Positions 1-9,596 are shown, counted from the stretch's first letter. The stretch: 64,000 bases of DNA from Methanococcus maripaludis (GCF_013760955.1 NZ_JACDUL010000003.1:179303-243302), one strand, 5' to 3'. The notes: generated by a model from the sequence alone, not told the origin. Program-made: numbers and translations.

Positions 1-2162
1 TCTGTAGTGTCTTCAGTTCCCGTACCTGTCGAAGTATTATTTTTAGAGGTTGAGGTATTTTGAGTAGTATCTGTTGTTACATGTTTTGTGTAAGTATAAT
101 CCGGATATTCTATTTCGAATTCTAAAACTTCATAGGAATTAATATTTTCTTCGACATCTTCTGCATATATTCTTATCGTGTGTGTTCCATAGCTAATATC
201 ATCTATTGTTCCAGTATAATATCCTGAATTTTTAGTTAAAGTAAAACTAATTGTTCCATCAAGCATTGCCCTTACAGAATCAATTTCAGAATCATCATCT
301 GTAACCTGAACTTTTATAAATATGCTCGAATCTTCTTTGAAAGAATCTCCGTTTTCAGGCTCTATTATTTCAACCTCTGGAGGCGTTATATCCCCTTCAT
401 TTATTTCAAAGGTAACTTTTTCATTATAGTTTGAGTTTCCTGCAATATCTGTTGCAATTATCCATAATGTGTGGGCCCCCCAGTCCAAATTATCCAAAAT
501 ATTTATATAATAACCGTTGTTTTCAATTAAATCCAGTGTGTAGTCATCAAGTCTTGCAGAAACGGAATATATTTCAGATTCATCAGTAATTTGGACTTTT
601 ATTGATACTTCAGAATCTTCTGCATAGGATTTTGCAGTTGGAGAAATAATTTTAATCTCTGGAGGTGTTGTGTCGGGTGTTGATATTGAAAATATTCTCG
701 ATACTAAAGAATTCGTGTTTCCCACGTTATCTTCAGCATATATTCTTATCGTGTGTTTTCCGTAATCTAAATTATTCAAAAGTTTGATATATGTTGTTCC
801 ATTTTGAATTGGTATTTCTTTATAATTATCATCTATTTCAAGCATTAGAGAGTGAATTCCAGAATTATCCGTTGCTGAAACGTTGATTAAAACTGTTTCG
901 TTTTTATCGAAGAATGTATTTTCTTTTGGAAAAATAAAGCTTACAACAGGGGGCGTTGTGTCTGGTGCTAAAGGAGAATAATCAATATTTTCAAAATTAA
1001 GTTCATAGCACGTTTCACTGATAATATCCCCGTTAGAATCCTGATTTATTGATTCCTGACTGAATCCAGTATTTTCTGGAGTATACCAAACATTTCCTGC
1101 AGTAAAGTCCCCATTAAGTACGTTTGTTTCATTTATAACTGGGGCATTCCAATAATTTTCACCAGAATCTTTGAAATGAACATTTATTGAATTATTAAAC
1201 AAATTATCATAAATAGTGTTATATTCTGTACCAAATTCAATCGAAATTCCAGATTTTCCATTAGTTAAGAATTTATTTTTGAAAAGTACATTCAAATCTG
1301 AATTCCAAAATATAACTCCATTTGAATTTTCAGAAATTCTATTTTTTGATAAGGTATTTTCAAAAGCTTTCCAGAAATATATTCCAGAATCTCCGTTTTC
1401 AAAGATATTATTGCTTTCGATAGTGTTAAATTCAGAATCCCTTGTTAAAATACCGTTATTTTCATTTTGATATACTTCATTGAATGATATTGAATTACTT
1501 TGTGAATCCCATATGAAAATTCCATTATCCTCATTTTCAAAAAACTTATTTCCCGAAATAAGGTTATTTTTTGAATTTAATAGCTCAATTCCGTTATAAA
1601 TGTTGTTATTCACAGTATTTCTAGTTATATTGTTGAATTCCGATCCATCAAGATATATTCCCGAAGTCACTATCCCAATAACCCCGTTTTCATATACTAA
1701 ATTTTCAGAAATATCGTTATTTTTCGAATTTAATATGTAAATTCCATTGTAATTATTCCCGTATACTTCGTTATTTAAAATTTTACAGTTTTCGGTATTT
1801 TTAAGAACTATTCCATAATCAAAATTTGAAATTACCCCATTTTTTAAAACTACATTGTTTCCAGAAATCGTAATTCCCATTCCCCCATAATTTCCAGAAA
1901 CAACATTTCCTTTCAAATCAATTGTAATATTGTTTCTAGTAACTTCTATACCATTAGGTGCATTTAAATCATCGTCTAGTTCAATTATTCCATTTTCCTG
2001 CACATGCTCTATTGCATCCTGAATAGAATTATTTGATTCCACAAATAAACCGCTTTGATACCAGTAATGAGTATTATTTACATATATTGTGGTATCTTCT
2101 GCATAAATTCCAGAAATGGCGCCCAAAATTACCATTAAAAGAATCAGCCTGAAAATTTTCAT
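1..2162 (-). CDS. Secreted parallel beta-helix (NosD-like) surface protein with Ig-like repeats, 3' end outside window
   Basis: The frame is open for 720 codons and runs off the left edge, so the C-terminus is missing. The start ATG at 2162 follows a strong AGAGGGGG ribosome site. Residues 1-21 form a signal peptide (MKIFRLILL...GIYA). Residues about 75-330 are rich in short N-I-I-x-N-N-x-G repeats, typical of right-handed parallel beta-helix (PbH1/NosD-like) folds. Three Ig-like modules follow, spaced about 95 residues apart, each opening with D-T/I-T-P-P (near residues 402, 498 and 592), and then a Thr/Ser/Asn-rich stretch that looks like a glycosylated linker. A cell-surface adhesin or S-layer-associated role is inferred. 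Copper-site NosD function is not implied by the repeats alone. Confidence 0.8.
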   Translation of the reverse strand, partial: MKIFRLILLMVILGAISGIYAEDTTIYVNNTHYWYQSGLFVESNNSIQDAIEHVQENGIIELDDDLNAPNGIEVTRNNITIDLKGNVVSGNYGGMGITISGNNVVLKNGVISNFDYGIVLKNTENCKILNNEVYGNNYNGIYILNSKNNDISENLVYENGVIGIVTSGIYLDGSEFNNITRNTVNNNIYNGIELLNSKNNLISGNKFFENEDNGIFIWDSQSNSISFNEVYQNENNGILTRDSEFNTIESNNIFENGDSGIYFWKAFENTLSKNRISENSNGVIFWNSDLNVLFKNKFLTNGKSGISIEFGTEYNTIYDNLFNNSINVHFKDSGENYWNAPVINETNVLNGDFTAGNVWYTPENTGFSQESINQDSNGDIISETCYELNFENIDYSPLAPDTTPPVVSFIFPKENTFFDKNETVLINVSATDNSGIHSLMLEIDDNYKEIPIQNGTTYIKLLNNLDYGKHTIRIYAEDNVGNTNSLVSRIFSISTPDTTPPEIKIISPTAKSYAEDSEVSIKVQITDESEIYSVSARLDDYTLDLIENNGYYINILDNLDWGAHTLWIIATDIAGNSNYNEKVTFEINEGDITPPEVEIIEPENGDSFKEDSSIFIKVQVTDDDSEIDSVRAMLDGTISFTLTKNSGYYTGTIDDISYGTHTIRIYAEDVEENINSYEVLEFEIEYPDYTYTKHVTTDTTQNTSTSKNNTSTGTGTEDTT

Positions 2163-2402
2163 TCTAACCCCCTCTTCAAATCGTATATTGAATAACCCCT
2201 AAATTCAATACAACTCTTACAATTATACTTTTCTAAAAGGCTGTTATTATAACTTATTGTTAAAATAAAGAATTAATTTACCCCATAAAATAGATTAAAC
2301 CAAAAATATAGAATTAATTGGGAAGTAAAAGAATAATCGTTTAGATGTTTGAAAAAAGCCGAATTTTAAAATATAAAAAATAAAGTAATTGTTTCAAAAA
2401 AT

Positions 2403-3407
2403 TTAACAAACTCTAGGTATCGGGTCACCCATTGGGGTGTCAACAATTCTTTTTCCAACAATTGTTTCCATTAAAACTCCTTTGTGTTCAGATGTTACGT
2501 TTCCAATTATTTTTGCGTTTTTTCCAAGAGGATGCGCCCTTAAAATTTCAAGTATTTTTTCTGAATCTTCTGCCTTTACTGACATTACAACTTTTCCTTC
2601 GTTTGCAACCGTTAATGGGTCGATTCCAAGAGCTTCACCAATAGCCTGAACTTCGTCACTTATTGGGATTTGATCTTCGTAAATCAATATTCCTAAATCG
2701 CTTTTTTCAGCCATTTCATTTAATGAGTCTGCAAGACCGCCTCTTGTCGGGTCTTTCATTGCATTGATCTCATATCCTGCACTTAAAACACTCTGAACAA
2801 TTCCATTTACTGGTGCAACATCTGACTTTAAATCTGATTCAAACTCGAATCCTTCTCTTGTAAGGAGAATTGTAAGACCATGCTCCCCAATATTTCCTGT
2901 AACGATTATTACATCCCCTTCTTTCATTCCACAGTCCCTTACAGCTTTTCCCGAATCAACAAGGCCAATACCTGCAGATGAAATGATTATATCGTCAACA
3001 TTTGAAACTTTTGTGTCACCCGTAATTATGGCAACTCCTGCTTCCTTACAAGCTTCATTTATTGATTTCATTATTTTATCGAGTTTTTCAATATCGAAGC
3101 CTTCTGGAAGAACTATTGAAAGAGAAAGTGCAACAGGTTTTGCACCCATTACTGAAAGGTCATTTACAGTCCCACATACTGAAATTCTACCAATATCTCC
3201 GCCTGGGAAAAATATTGGCTGCACCGTGTGCCCATCAACAGTAAAAACTATTTCTTTATCCCCGAGAGGTATTGTTGATGCGTCATCTAATGACTCAAGA
3301 CCGATTCCGCCTTCGATCTTTGTATTTTCTAAGTTACCAAGTATTGTTTCCTTGATTAACTTTTGCATTACGGTTCCGCCAGCACCGTGCATCCGTGTAA
3401 TATTCAT
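2403..3407 (-). CDS. hypE: Hydrogenase maturation carbamoyl dehydratase HypE
   Basis: 334 aa, normal length for HypE. HypE takes the carbamoyl group from HypF onto its C-terminal cysteine and dehydrates it to the thiocyanate that becomes the CN ligand of the NiFe hydrogenase active site. The protein ends in P-R-V-C, the required C-terminal Cys. It has the PurM/AIR-synthase-like fold signatures: an acidic L-D-D-A-S segment near residue 42, a G-G-D-I-G-R motif near 69, and G-D-T-K near 128. It is transcribed alone, divergently from comA, with a roughly 210 bp promoter gap. A methanogen needs it for F420-reducing, F420-nonreducing and energy-converting hydrogenases. Confidence 0.95.
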   Translation of the reverse strand: MNITRMHGAGGTVMQKLIKETILGNLENTKIEGGIGLESLDDASTIPLGDKEIVFTVDGHTVQPIFFPGGDIGRISVCGTVNDLSVMGAKPVALSLSIVLPEGFDIEKLDKIMKSINEACKEAGVAIITGDTKVSNVDDIIISSAGIGLVDSGKAVRDCGMKEGDVIIVTGNIGEHGLTILLTREGFEFESDLKSDVAPVNGIVQSVLSAGYEINAMKDPTRGGLADSLNEMAEKSDLGILIYEDQIPISDEVQAIGEALGIDPLTVANEGKVVMSVKAEDSEKILEILRAHPLGKNAKIIGNVTSEHKGVLMETIVGKRIVDTPMGDPIPRVC

Positions 3408-3618
3408 ACGATCAACTCCAAATTTAAACTACACATAATAGGTCATGTTATTTTTTATTGGTTGCGATATGGTTTTAATGCCCAATATTTCTTATTGTAA
3501 ATGAAATTCCTGTTACAAATAAAAAATTATATAATTGATAATTCACATAATACATTAAAATGATATTATAATAAAAATTTCACCAATTCTATTTCTTATA
3601 AGATATGGTTGTGTAATT

Positions 3619-4374
3619 ATGAACGCATTTTCTTTTTTAAACTTGGAAAAAGGTACTGAAAATACCATGGTAATTGATAAAGGGCTATCCCCCGACTTTA
3701 TCAACGATTATTTAAAAGTATGTGGAAAATATATCACTTTTGCAAAATTTGGATGGGGTACAAGCGCTGTTCAGCCCAGAGATGTCGTTAAGGAAAAAAT
3801 TGAAAATTACAAAAAATACGGCATTAAAACATATCCTGGAGGAACGCTCTTTGAAGTATGTTTTTCAAAAGATGTCTTTGATGAATTCTTAAAAGAATGT
3901 AAAGACCTCGGATTTGAATGTGTTGAAATATCAGACGGTTCAATGGAATTAAAACCAGAAGATAAAGATTACGCAATAAAGCAGGCAAAAAAAGCAGGTT
4001 TCATTGTTCTTTCAGAAGTTGGAAAAAAAAGTATCGTTTTGGATGGCGAACTTGAAATCCATGAAAGAATAGAACTTGTAAAAAAAGACCTTGAATCCGG
4101 TGCAGACTTTGTAATAATCGAAGGCAGAGAAAGCGGAAAATCAATCGGCCTTTTTGATGAAAAAGGGAACGTAAAAAAGGAAGAACTTGAAATACTTGCT
4201 GAAAATGTTGATATGTCTAAAATAATGCTTGAAGCACCTCAAAAAAATCAGCAGGTTGAATTTATATTACGTTTTGGGAATGACGTAAATCTTGGAAATA
4301 TTTCATTTGAAGAAGTAATTTCACTGGAAACTCTAAGAAGAGGATTAAGAGGGGACACTTTCGGAAAAATTTAA
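3619..4374 (+). CDS. comA: Phosphosulfolactate synthase ComA (coenzyme M biosynthesis)
   Basis: 251 aa, family length. ComA adds sulfite to phosphoenolpyruvate to give (R)-phosphosulfolactate, the first committed step of coenzyme M synthesis in Methanococcales. The sequence has the family pattern of a TIM-barrel enzyme: F-A-K-F-G-W-G-T near residue 40, Y-P-G-G-T-L-F-E near 74, and an E-I-S-D-G-S segment near 114. The start ATG follows an AT-rich promoter region. It is followed after 18 bp by an ABC-type ATPase gene and then a GTPase and an Fe-S protein gene on the same strand, so these four genes are probably co-transcribed. Confidence 0.93.
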   Translation: MNAFSFLNLEKGTENTMVIDKGLSPDFINDYLKVCGKYITFAKFGWGTSAVQPRDVVKEKIENYKKYGIKTYPGGTLFEVCFSKDVFDEFLKECKDLGFECVEISDGSMELKPEDKDYAIKQAKKAGFIVLSEVGKKSIVLDGELEIHERIELVKKDLESGADFVIIEGRESGKSIGLFDEKGNVKKEELEILAENVDMSKIMLEAPQKNQQVEFILRFGNDVNLGNISFEEVISLETLRRGLRGDTFGKI

Positions 4375-4392
4375 GTTAAAAAGGTGTGACTC

Positions 4393-5184
4393 ATGAATAT
4401 CGAAGAAATTAAAATTATCGGCGGATTCAACAAGTGTGGAGAATCTGAAAAAGTAAATGAATTAGTTGTAAAACGAGGAGAGATTTTCGGAGTAGTTGGG
4501 CCAACTGGAAGTGGAAAATCTAACTTAATAAGCGATATTGAACAGCTTGCTCAAGGAGATACCCCATCTTCAAGAAAAATACTTGTAAATGGAAATGTTC
4601 CAGATGTTGAAATGAGAAGGGATCCAAGAAAAAGAAGAATTGCCCAACTTTCACAGAACATGAACTTTTTAGCAGATATGTCTGTTGAAGAATTTTTAAT
4701 CATGCATGCAAAAAGCAGGGGCATGAATTCTGAAGGAATTGTCGATAAAGTGGTCGATTTGGCAAACCAGCTTACTGGAGAACCGATTAAAAAAGATTAC
4801 AACTTAACAATACTCAGTGGAGGACAGTCAAGAAGCTTGATGGTTGCAGATGTTGCAGTTATCAGTGATTCACCGATTGTTTTAATTGATGAGATTGAAA
4901 ATGCAGGAATTAAAAAACATGAAGCACTCGAACTCCTTGCAGGATGCGGAAAAATCGTTATGGTAATTACACACGACCCGGTTCTTGCTTTGATGACTAC
5001 AAGACGCGTTGTTATGAGAAATGGTGGAATGACTGAAATCATTGAAACCACCGAGGAAGAAAAAGAAGTATCACAGCGATTAAGTGAAATTGACAGCTGG
5101 ATGCTTTCAATGAGAGAAAAAGTAAGGCATGGCGAAAAATTAAATTTAAAAGACATTGAAACTCCGGTAGTTTCGGGTAATTAA
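4393..5184 (+). CDS. ABC-type ATPase without a cognate permease, in the comA cluster
   Basis: 263 aa. Clear ATP-binding cassette: Walker A GPTGSGKS (36-43), signature LSGGQ (141-145), Walker B I-V-L-I-D-E (162-167) and the switch His in I-T-H-D-P near residue 194. The C-terminal 50 residues after the cassette are charged and have no membrane segment. No permease or binding protein lies nearby, so it is probably a soluble ATPase rather than a transporter subunit. The nearest functional analogy is the soluble ABC ATPase AtwA (component A2) of methyl-CoM reductase activation, but AtwA is a larger twin-cassette protein, so this is not AtwA. It starts at ATG 4393 after GGTGTGA. Its role is inferred only from its neighbours. 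Confidence 0.8.
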   Translation: MNIEEIKIIGGFNKCGESEKVNELVVKRGEIFGVVGPTGSGKSNLISDIEQLAQGDTPSSRKILVNGNVPDVEMRRDPRKRRIAQLSQNMNFLADMSVEEFLIMHAKSRGMNSEGIVDKVVDLANQLTGEPIKKDYNLTILSGGQSRSLMVADVAVISDSPIVLIDEIENAGIKKHEALELLAGCGKIVMVITHDPVLALMTTRRVVMRNGGMTEIIETTEEEKEVSQRLSEIDSWMLSMREKVRHGEKLNLKDIETPVVSGN

Positions 5185-5203
5185 CTAAATTGGATGTGAA
5201 ATA

Positions 5204-5908
5204 TTGAAAATGATAATTGTTGCTGGAACTCCGGGTGCAGGGAAGACTTCTGTAATGACCCATACAATAAAACAACTTGTAAGCAAAGGAAATAAACCAG
5301 CAGTCGTTAAAATTGACTGTTTATATACTGATGACGATACTAGATACGGAAAACTTGGAATTCCGACACTTGTTGGATTAAGTAAGGATATGTGCCCTGA
5401 TCATTTTGCAATTTACAATTTAGAAGAAATGGCAGAATGGGCAGAAAAAGAAGGTGTTGATACATTAATTATTGAAACTGCAGGGCTATGCCACAGGTGT
5501 GCGCCATACACCGAAAACAGCCTTGGAATCTGTGTAATTGATGCAACATCTGGTCCAAATACCCCTAGAAAAGTCGGACCTTTTTTAACAAGCGCTGATG
5601 TTGTTGCAATAACCAAAGGAGACATTATTTCACAGGCTGAAAGGGAAGTATTCAGGGAACGAGTACTTGAAATGAACCCAAAATGTACGATATATGATGT
5701 AAATGGACTTAGCGGACAAGGTTGTGCAGAAATTTCTGAAGAAATAATGGAAGCAAAAGATATAATGGATCTTGAAAATGAAGAATTACGACACAACGCC
5801 CCACTTTGTGTTTGTACTTTGTGTGTTGGAGAAACAAAAGTTGCTAAAAAACACCACAGGGGAGTTTTAAGAAGAATCGACGGGTTTACCAAATATGTTG
5901 GTGAATAA
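5204..5908 (+). CDS. SIMIBI/G3E-type nucleotide-binding protein with cysteine clusters (HypB/UreG-like)
   Basis: 234 aa. Walker A G-T-P-G-A-G-K-T lies at residues 8-15 and T-K-G-D at 137-140 is a variant of the guanine-specificity N-K-x-D motif, as in the G3E metal-chaperone GTPases. Two Cys groups stand out: C-H-R-C at 96-99, directly after the I-I-E-T-A-G switch segment, and C-V-C-T-L-C at 202-207. Both could bind a metal or an Fe-S cluster. It could use TTG 5204 (about 4 nt after GTGA) or ATG 5210. The gene lies 19 bp after the ATPase gene and 1 bp before the start of the Fe-S gene, so the three products probably act together. Function is not established; metal insertion is inferred. Confidence 0.78.
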   Translation: MKMIIVAGTPGAGKTSVMTHTIKQLVSKGNKPAVVKIDCLYTDDDTRYGKLGIPTLVGLSKDMCPDHFAIYNLEEMAEWAEKEGVDTLIIETAGLCHRCAPYTENSLGICVIDATSGPNTPRKVGPFLTSADVVAITKGDIISQAEREVFRERVLEMNPKCTIYDVNGLSGQGCAEISEEIMEAKDIMDLENEELRHNAPLCVCTLCVGETKVAKKHHRGVLRRIDGFTKYVGE

Positions 5909-5909
5909 C

Positions 5910-6569
5910 ATGGAAAATATAAAAGAAATTACCAAATTGCTTCCAGGATATAATTGCAAAGCTTGTGGATACAAAAGATGTGATCTCTTCGCAGAAAAAA
6001 TTCTTGAAGGAGAAAACCCTGAAAACTGCCCATTGTTGTTTAAAGAAGAATTTAAGGGAAATATTGAAAAAATAAAAGAAATTGTATCAACTTCAGAACC
6101 TATTGAAATTAAAAAGACATGTGAATCCAAAACAGGACTTATCGGGCTTTTGGATGGTTACGAAGCTGACTTTTTACTCGACCCGCTTCCAGAAGAACAT
6201 TCCTGCAGGGAAACATTGATAATCCTTTCAAAAAATCCAATAAAAAAGGGAGATCATATCAAATACCGGCCTCTTGGATGTCCAATCCCGCATTTCGCTG
6301 AAATAATTGATGATAGCCATGGTATGTATGTCGTACATCTTGAAGGCCCATGTAACAGGTTTAATTCAGAAAAAATAGAATACATAGAAGTTGGAATTGC
6401 ACTCGTTGCTGCATTTGAAGGAGTGTATAGGGGTAAAACTCCGGAAGTTGGGAAAACTGTTAAATTTATTCCGACTCACTGCATGATGCAAAAAGTACAC
6501 AGCGGCGTTGTCGTTGAAGTTGAAGGTAACAGGGTTTTAATTGAAGGAATTGATTTAAAAGTATGGTAA
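5910..6569 (+). CDS. Fe-S cluster protein with N-terminal four-Cys domain, unknown function
   Basis: 219 aa from ATG 5910, which has GGTGA six nt upstream; an upstream ATG at 5895 overlaps the previous gene and has no such site. The N-terminus carries C-x2-C-x4-C-x15-C (Cys 16, 19, 24, 40), the arrangement of the 4Fe-4S domain found in corrinoid Fe-S proteins and RnfB. The remaining 180 residues hold further Cys (C-P, P-C-N, T-H-C) and a C-terminal beta-rich segment and match no family I can name. It is the last gene of the comA-ATPase-GTPase-Fe-S run and converges on larC with a 12 bp gap. It is an electron-transfer or scaffold partner of the GTPase by inference. Confidence 0.75.
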   Translation: MENIKEITKLLPGYNCKACGYKRCDLFAEKILEGENPENCPLLFKEEFKGNIEKIKEIVSTSEPIEIKKTCESKTGLIGLLDGYEADFLLDPLPEEHSCRETLIILSKNPIKKGDHIKYRPLGCPIPHFAEIIDDSHGMYVVHLEGPCNRFNSEKIEYIEVGIALVAAFEGVYRGKTPEVGKTVKFIPTHCMMQKVHSGVVVEVEGNRVLIEGIDLKVW

Positions 6570-6581
6570 TCAAAACATAAT

Positions 6582-7799
6582 TTAAAAATCATAAATTTCT
6601 TTTATTTTAGAATTTGCATGTCTTAAAACATCTCTTAACGGAATATCCAAAATTCTCGCAATTTTTTTCAAATCTTCAAATTCTGGTTTTATATTTACAA
6701 TTTCACCATTTAAATCAGATATTTTCACATCAATTTCAAAATCAGCTTTATTTATTGTAATTTTTAATCTTTCCATTCTTCGTTTAGCCCTAATTTTATC
6801 GTAGTGGTTAATTCTAACTCCGAGAGTTCCGGTTTCTTCGATTAAAATTCTTGCAAATTGTTCGTGGGAATGATACGGACATATCACAGAAATCATACTT
6901 GATGGCCGATTTTTTTTGCCAAAAACTGGGGTTATGAATACATCGGGTGCTCCTTCGTTTAAAAGCCGTTCAACTGCGTATGCCAAAACTTCTGAAGAAA
7001 CATCGTCAATATTCGTTTCTAAAATTACTGTTTTTTCAATTATTTTTTCATTTGTTTTTCCTTCGACCAATCGCAATACATTTGGAATGTGTTCCATTCT
7101 TTTGGTACCGGCACCATATCCAGTTTTTAAAAGAACTATTTCTGGATAAGAGTCCGTAAATTCATCTGTAACGTTTGAAAGAATTGCAGCTCCAGTTGGA
7201 GTCAATAATTCAAAGTCAGAATATACTTTTGAACATTTAATTTCATGTTTACATAATATTTCAAGTGTTGCTGGCGCCGGACTTGAAATAATCCCGTGAT
7301 CCATAGATATTCTTCCATTTCCAAGCGCAGGCGGTGTTGAATAAATTTTTCCAGTTAAGAAGCCACTTCTTTCTAAAATTAATATCGGTAAAACTATGTC
7401 AAAAACTGTGTCTAGTGAAGATATCTCGTGCAAATGAAAATGCTCCCCGTGAAGTTTTGCTTCTGCTTCAATTAAATCATTTATAATATTTTCACAGATT
7501 CTAACTCCTTTTTCAGACAGTTTTAAATTTTTAGAAGTATTTATGATGATTTCTTTTAATTCGTCTGGATTTTTTATTTTTTCTTCGTCTATTTCAATTT
7601 TTAACTGTTTTGCAGAAATTCCGTTTACTTTTTCATCCATTACGGATACTTTAAAGAAGTTACAACTTTTTAATTTTTCTAATTCCAAAATTACTTCATC
7701 CATTAAATCGTAGGAATTTGTAAGTGCGAGTAACGATGAAACAAACATGTCTCCAGACATTCCTGCAATTTTTGGGTCAATTACTAAAACTTTTGTCAT
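6582..7799 (-). CDS. larC: LarC-family nickel-insertion protein
   Basis: 405 aa, full length for the LarC / TIGR00299 family. In lactobacilli LarC is a CTP-dependent cyclometallase that inserts Ni into the pyridinium dithiocarboxylate pincer cofactor. The N-terminal segment has the family D-P-x-I-A-G-M-S-G-D-M motif (8-18) and a metal-binding H-F-H-L-H-E (His 120, 122, 124). The C-terminal half has the conserved E-T-N-I-D-D-V segment near residue 262. ATG 7799 follows GTGATAAT. No larA, larB or larE lies in the window, so the cofactor or target in this organism is open. Lying beside hypE and a UreG-like GTPase, it suggests a nickel-handling neighbourhood. Confidence 0.88.
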   Translation of the reverse strand: MTKVLVIDPKIAGMSGDMFVSSLLALTNSYDLMDEVILELEKLKSCNFFKVSVMDEKVNGISAKQLKIEIDEEKIKNPDELKEIIINTSKNLKLSEKGVRICENIINDLIEAEAKLHGEHFHLHEISSLDTVFDIVLPILILERSGFLTGKIYSTPPALGNGRISMDHGIISSPAPATLEILCKHEIKCSKVYSDFELLTPTGAAILSNVTDEFTDSYPEIVLLKTGYGAGTKRMEHIPNVLRLVEGKTNEKIIEKTVILETNIDDVSSEVLAYAVERLLNEGAPDVFITPVFGKKNRPSSMISVICPYHSHEQFARILIEETGTLGVRINHYDKIRAKRRMERLKITINKADFEIDVKISDLNGEIVNIKPEFEDLKKIARILDIPLRDVLRHANSKIKEIYDF

Positions 7800-8048
7800 A
7801 TTATCACGAGATAAACTGTTAAAAATATAATTATATTTCTTAAAATTTAAATATTTTTAAAACATTGGACTTTTTAAAAAATGTAAATACCTTTTTTTGT
7901 AAAATTTGAATACAATAATTAAAAAAGTATCTTTGATTAATGTAGTACTGATAATTATTTTGAAATTTCGATTTTCGATAAATTAATATATTTGTAAAAT
8001 ATATCGAAAAGGACATTCCGAGAAATCCTGAATTATAATTGTGATAAA

Positions 8049-8837
8049 ATGTACATATTTAAGATTGCATACGATGGAAGATTAAGTTTTCAAACACAGC
8101 CTCACGGAGAAACCGTCTGTGACAAAATTTCAAATGCACTTTTAGACTGTGGATATTTAGATGACAAGGATAGGGTTCCGCTCTATCACGGGGGAAGAAC
8201 TGATCGAGGAGTATCTGCACTTGGAAATTACATTGTTTACGAAATGGACAAAAAACCGGTGCTCCCAAGAGTTCAGTCTAATCTTAAAAAAGACGGAATA
8301 TGGGTTTTGGGATGTAAAGAGATCGATACTTTTCCAGAAATAGAATACAGGCACTATCAGTACAACTTACCGAATAAAAATCACGATGTCGAACTAATGA
8401 AAAAGGCATCTGAAAAACTTATCGGAACACACTATTTCCAGAATTTATCAAAAAGGGATAAAACAAAGGTAAAGGATCCAGTCAGGACACTTCACGACAT
8501 TAAAATATCATCAAATGACTATTTCATTACTATTGATATTTTTGGGGAGAGTTTTCTTTGGAACATGGTTCGAAGAATCATAAGACTCCTTTCCGATGTT
8601 GGAAAACACAAATTTGAAGATCCTGAAAAATTTATCGAATTAATCCTGTCAAAAGATTACAACAAGGGTTACCCACCATCCCCTGCCGAAGGTTTAATAC
8701 TGGTCGATGTCAAAACTAATATTGACGTTGATATTGATAGTTATGTCCTTAGAATGTTGAAAAATAGCTGGGAAAAATCCCTGAATAACAGTTTGATGAG
8801 ACTTGGACTCTGTAAAACCGTTTTATCGAAAACTTAA
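8049..8837 (+). CDS. truA: tRNA pseudouridine synthase A
   Basis: 262 aa, in the range of archaeal TruA/Pus proteins. It isomerises U to pseudouridine at positions 38-40 of the anticodon arm. The catalytic Asp is Asp52 in G-G-R-T-D-R-G-V, and the RNA-binding F-L-W-N-M-V-R-R segment near residue 173 is also typical. ATG 8049 follows GTGATAAA. The next gene starts 12 bp after its stop, so the two are probably co-transcribed. A TATA-like AT tract lies about 60 bp upstream (near 7980-8005). Confidence 0.92.
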   Translation: MYIFKIAYDGRLSFQTQPHGETVCDKISNALLDCGYLDDKDRVPLYHGGRTDRGVSALGNYIVYEMDKKPVLPRVQSNLKKDGIWVLGCKEIDTFPEIEYRHYQYNLPNKNHDVELMKKASEKLIGTHYFQNLSKRDKTKVKDPVRTLHDIKISSNDYFITIDIFGESFLWNMVRRIIRLLSDVGKHKFEDPEKFIELILSKDYNKGYPPSPAEGLILVDVKTNIDVDIDSYVLRMLKNSWEKSLNNSLMRLGLCKTVLSKT

Positions 8838-8849
8838 AAGAGTGATATT

Positions 8850-9566
8850 GTGAAGTACATCTCCTCAATAAGTGTCGACATATCATCAAATGATGTCGAA
8901 ACAAACGAAGTTGTTAATGAAAAGCTAGAGCGAGAACTCCAGTTAGAAATGTCAAAACTTGGAGTAAAATCCAAAATTACAAACGTTACGGGAGACGACA
9001 TTGTAATTTCATCGTTTGTTTCTGAAGACAAAATTGAAGAAGTTAATAACATTGTGTTTAAATTACTTCACAAGCATGCTGAAGGTTTTGAAGATTTAAA
9101 TGGAGTTTCAGAAGATCCTGAAACTGCAGGTGAAGGTGTTTCATATGCACTTTCCAAAACAGCTTCGGAATATGGGGATTCGTTAATTATCGGGTTTGAT
9201 ACATACTGCGGTGAGGATTTTGTAAATGAAGCCGCTACTTTTGTTGAAGAAATCGGAAAAAAATTCGGACACGATTCGTCTTCGAGTGTTTCAGACTCCC
9301 CTAAAAAAATTCCTGGAATTGGATATTCTGGAGTTTCTACTGATGACCCTGTTGTGGTAATTACCCTTGAAAATGTAAGAGATTTGAAAAAAATTGCAGG
9401 CATGATTTATGGCGGCCTTTTGGGATTTGAAAACGTTTACTTTGTTAAACGGGGATCTCCAACAAACATCATGCCACCTGGCGTAATATACACAATGACT
9501 GCCTTCTTAAACGGAAATGCTATCGATCTATATGAAGGAATAAAACGAAAGAATAACCTGTTGTAA
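8850..9566 (+). CDS. Conserved-looking protein of unknown function, downstream of truA
   Basis: 238 aa starting with GTG 8850, eight nt after a GTGATATT ribosome site. I do not recognise the family. It is soluble, without a signal peptide. The first 75 residues are charged and alternate like an alpha/beta domain. The middle is acidic (F-E-D-L-N-G-V-S-E-D-P-E-T-A-G-E). The second half holds G-I-G-Y-S-G-V, a Gly-rich M-I-Y-G-G-L-L-G segment and a P-T-N-I-M-P-P-G turn, which look like a ligand or active-site region. It is co-oriented with truA (12 bp) and marC (30 bp). Confidence 0.7.
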   Translation: MKYISSISVDISSNDVETNEVVNEKLERELQLEMSKLGVKSKITNVTGDDIVISSFVSEDKIEEVNNIVFKLLHKHAEGFEDLNGVSEDPETAGEGVSYALSKTASEYGDSLIIGFDTYCGEDFVNEAATFVEEIGKKFGHDSSSSVSDSPKKIPGIGYSGVSTDDPVVVITLENVRDLKKIAGMIYGGLLGFENVYFVKRGSPTNIMPPGVIYTMTAFLNGNAIDLYEGIKRKNNLL

Positions 9567-9596
9567 CAGAACAATAAATGAAAAAAAGTTGAAAAT

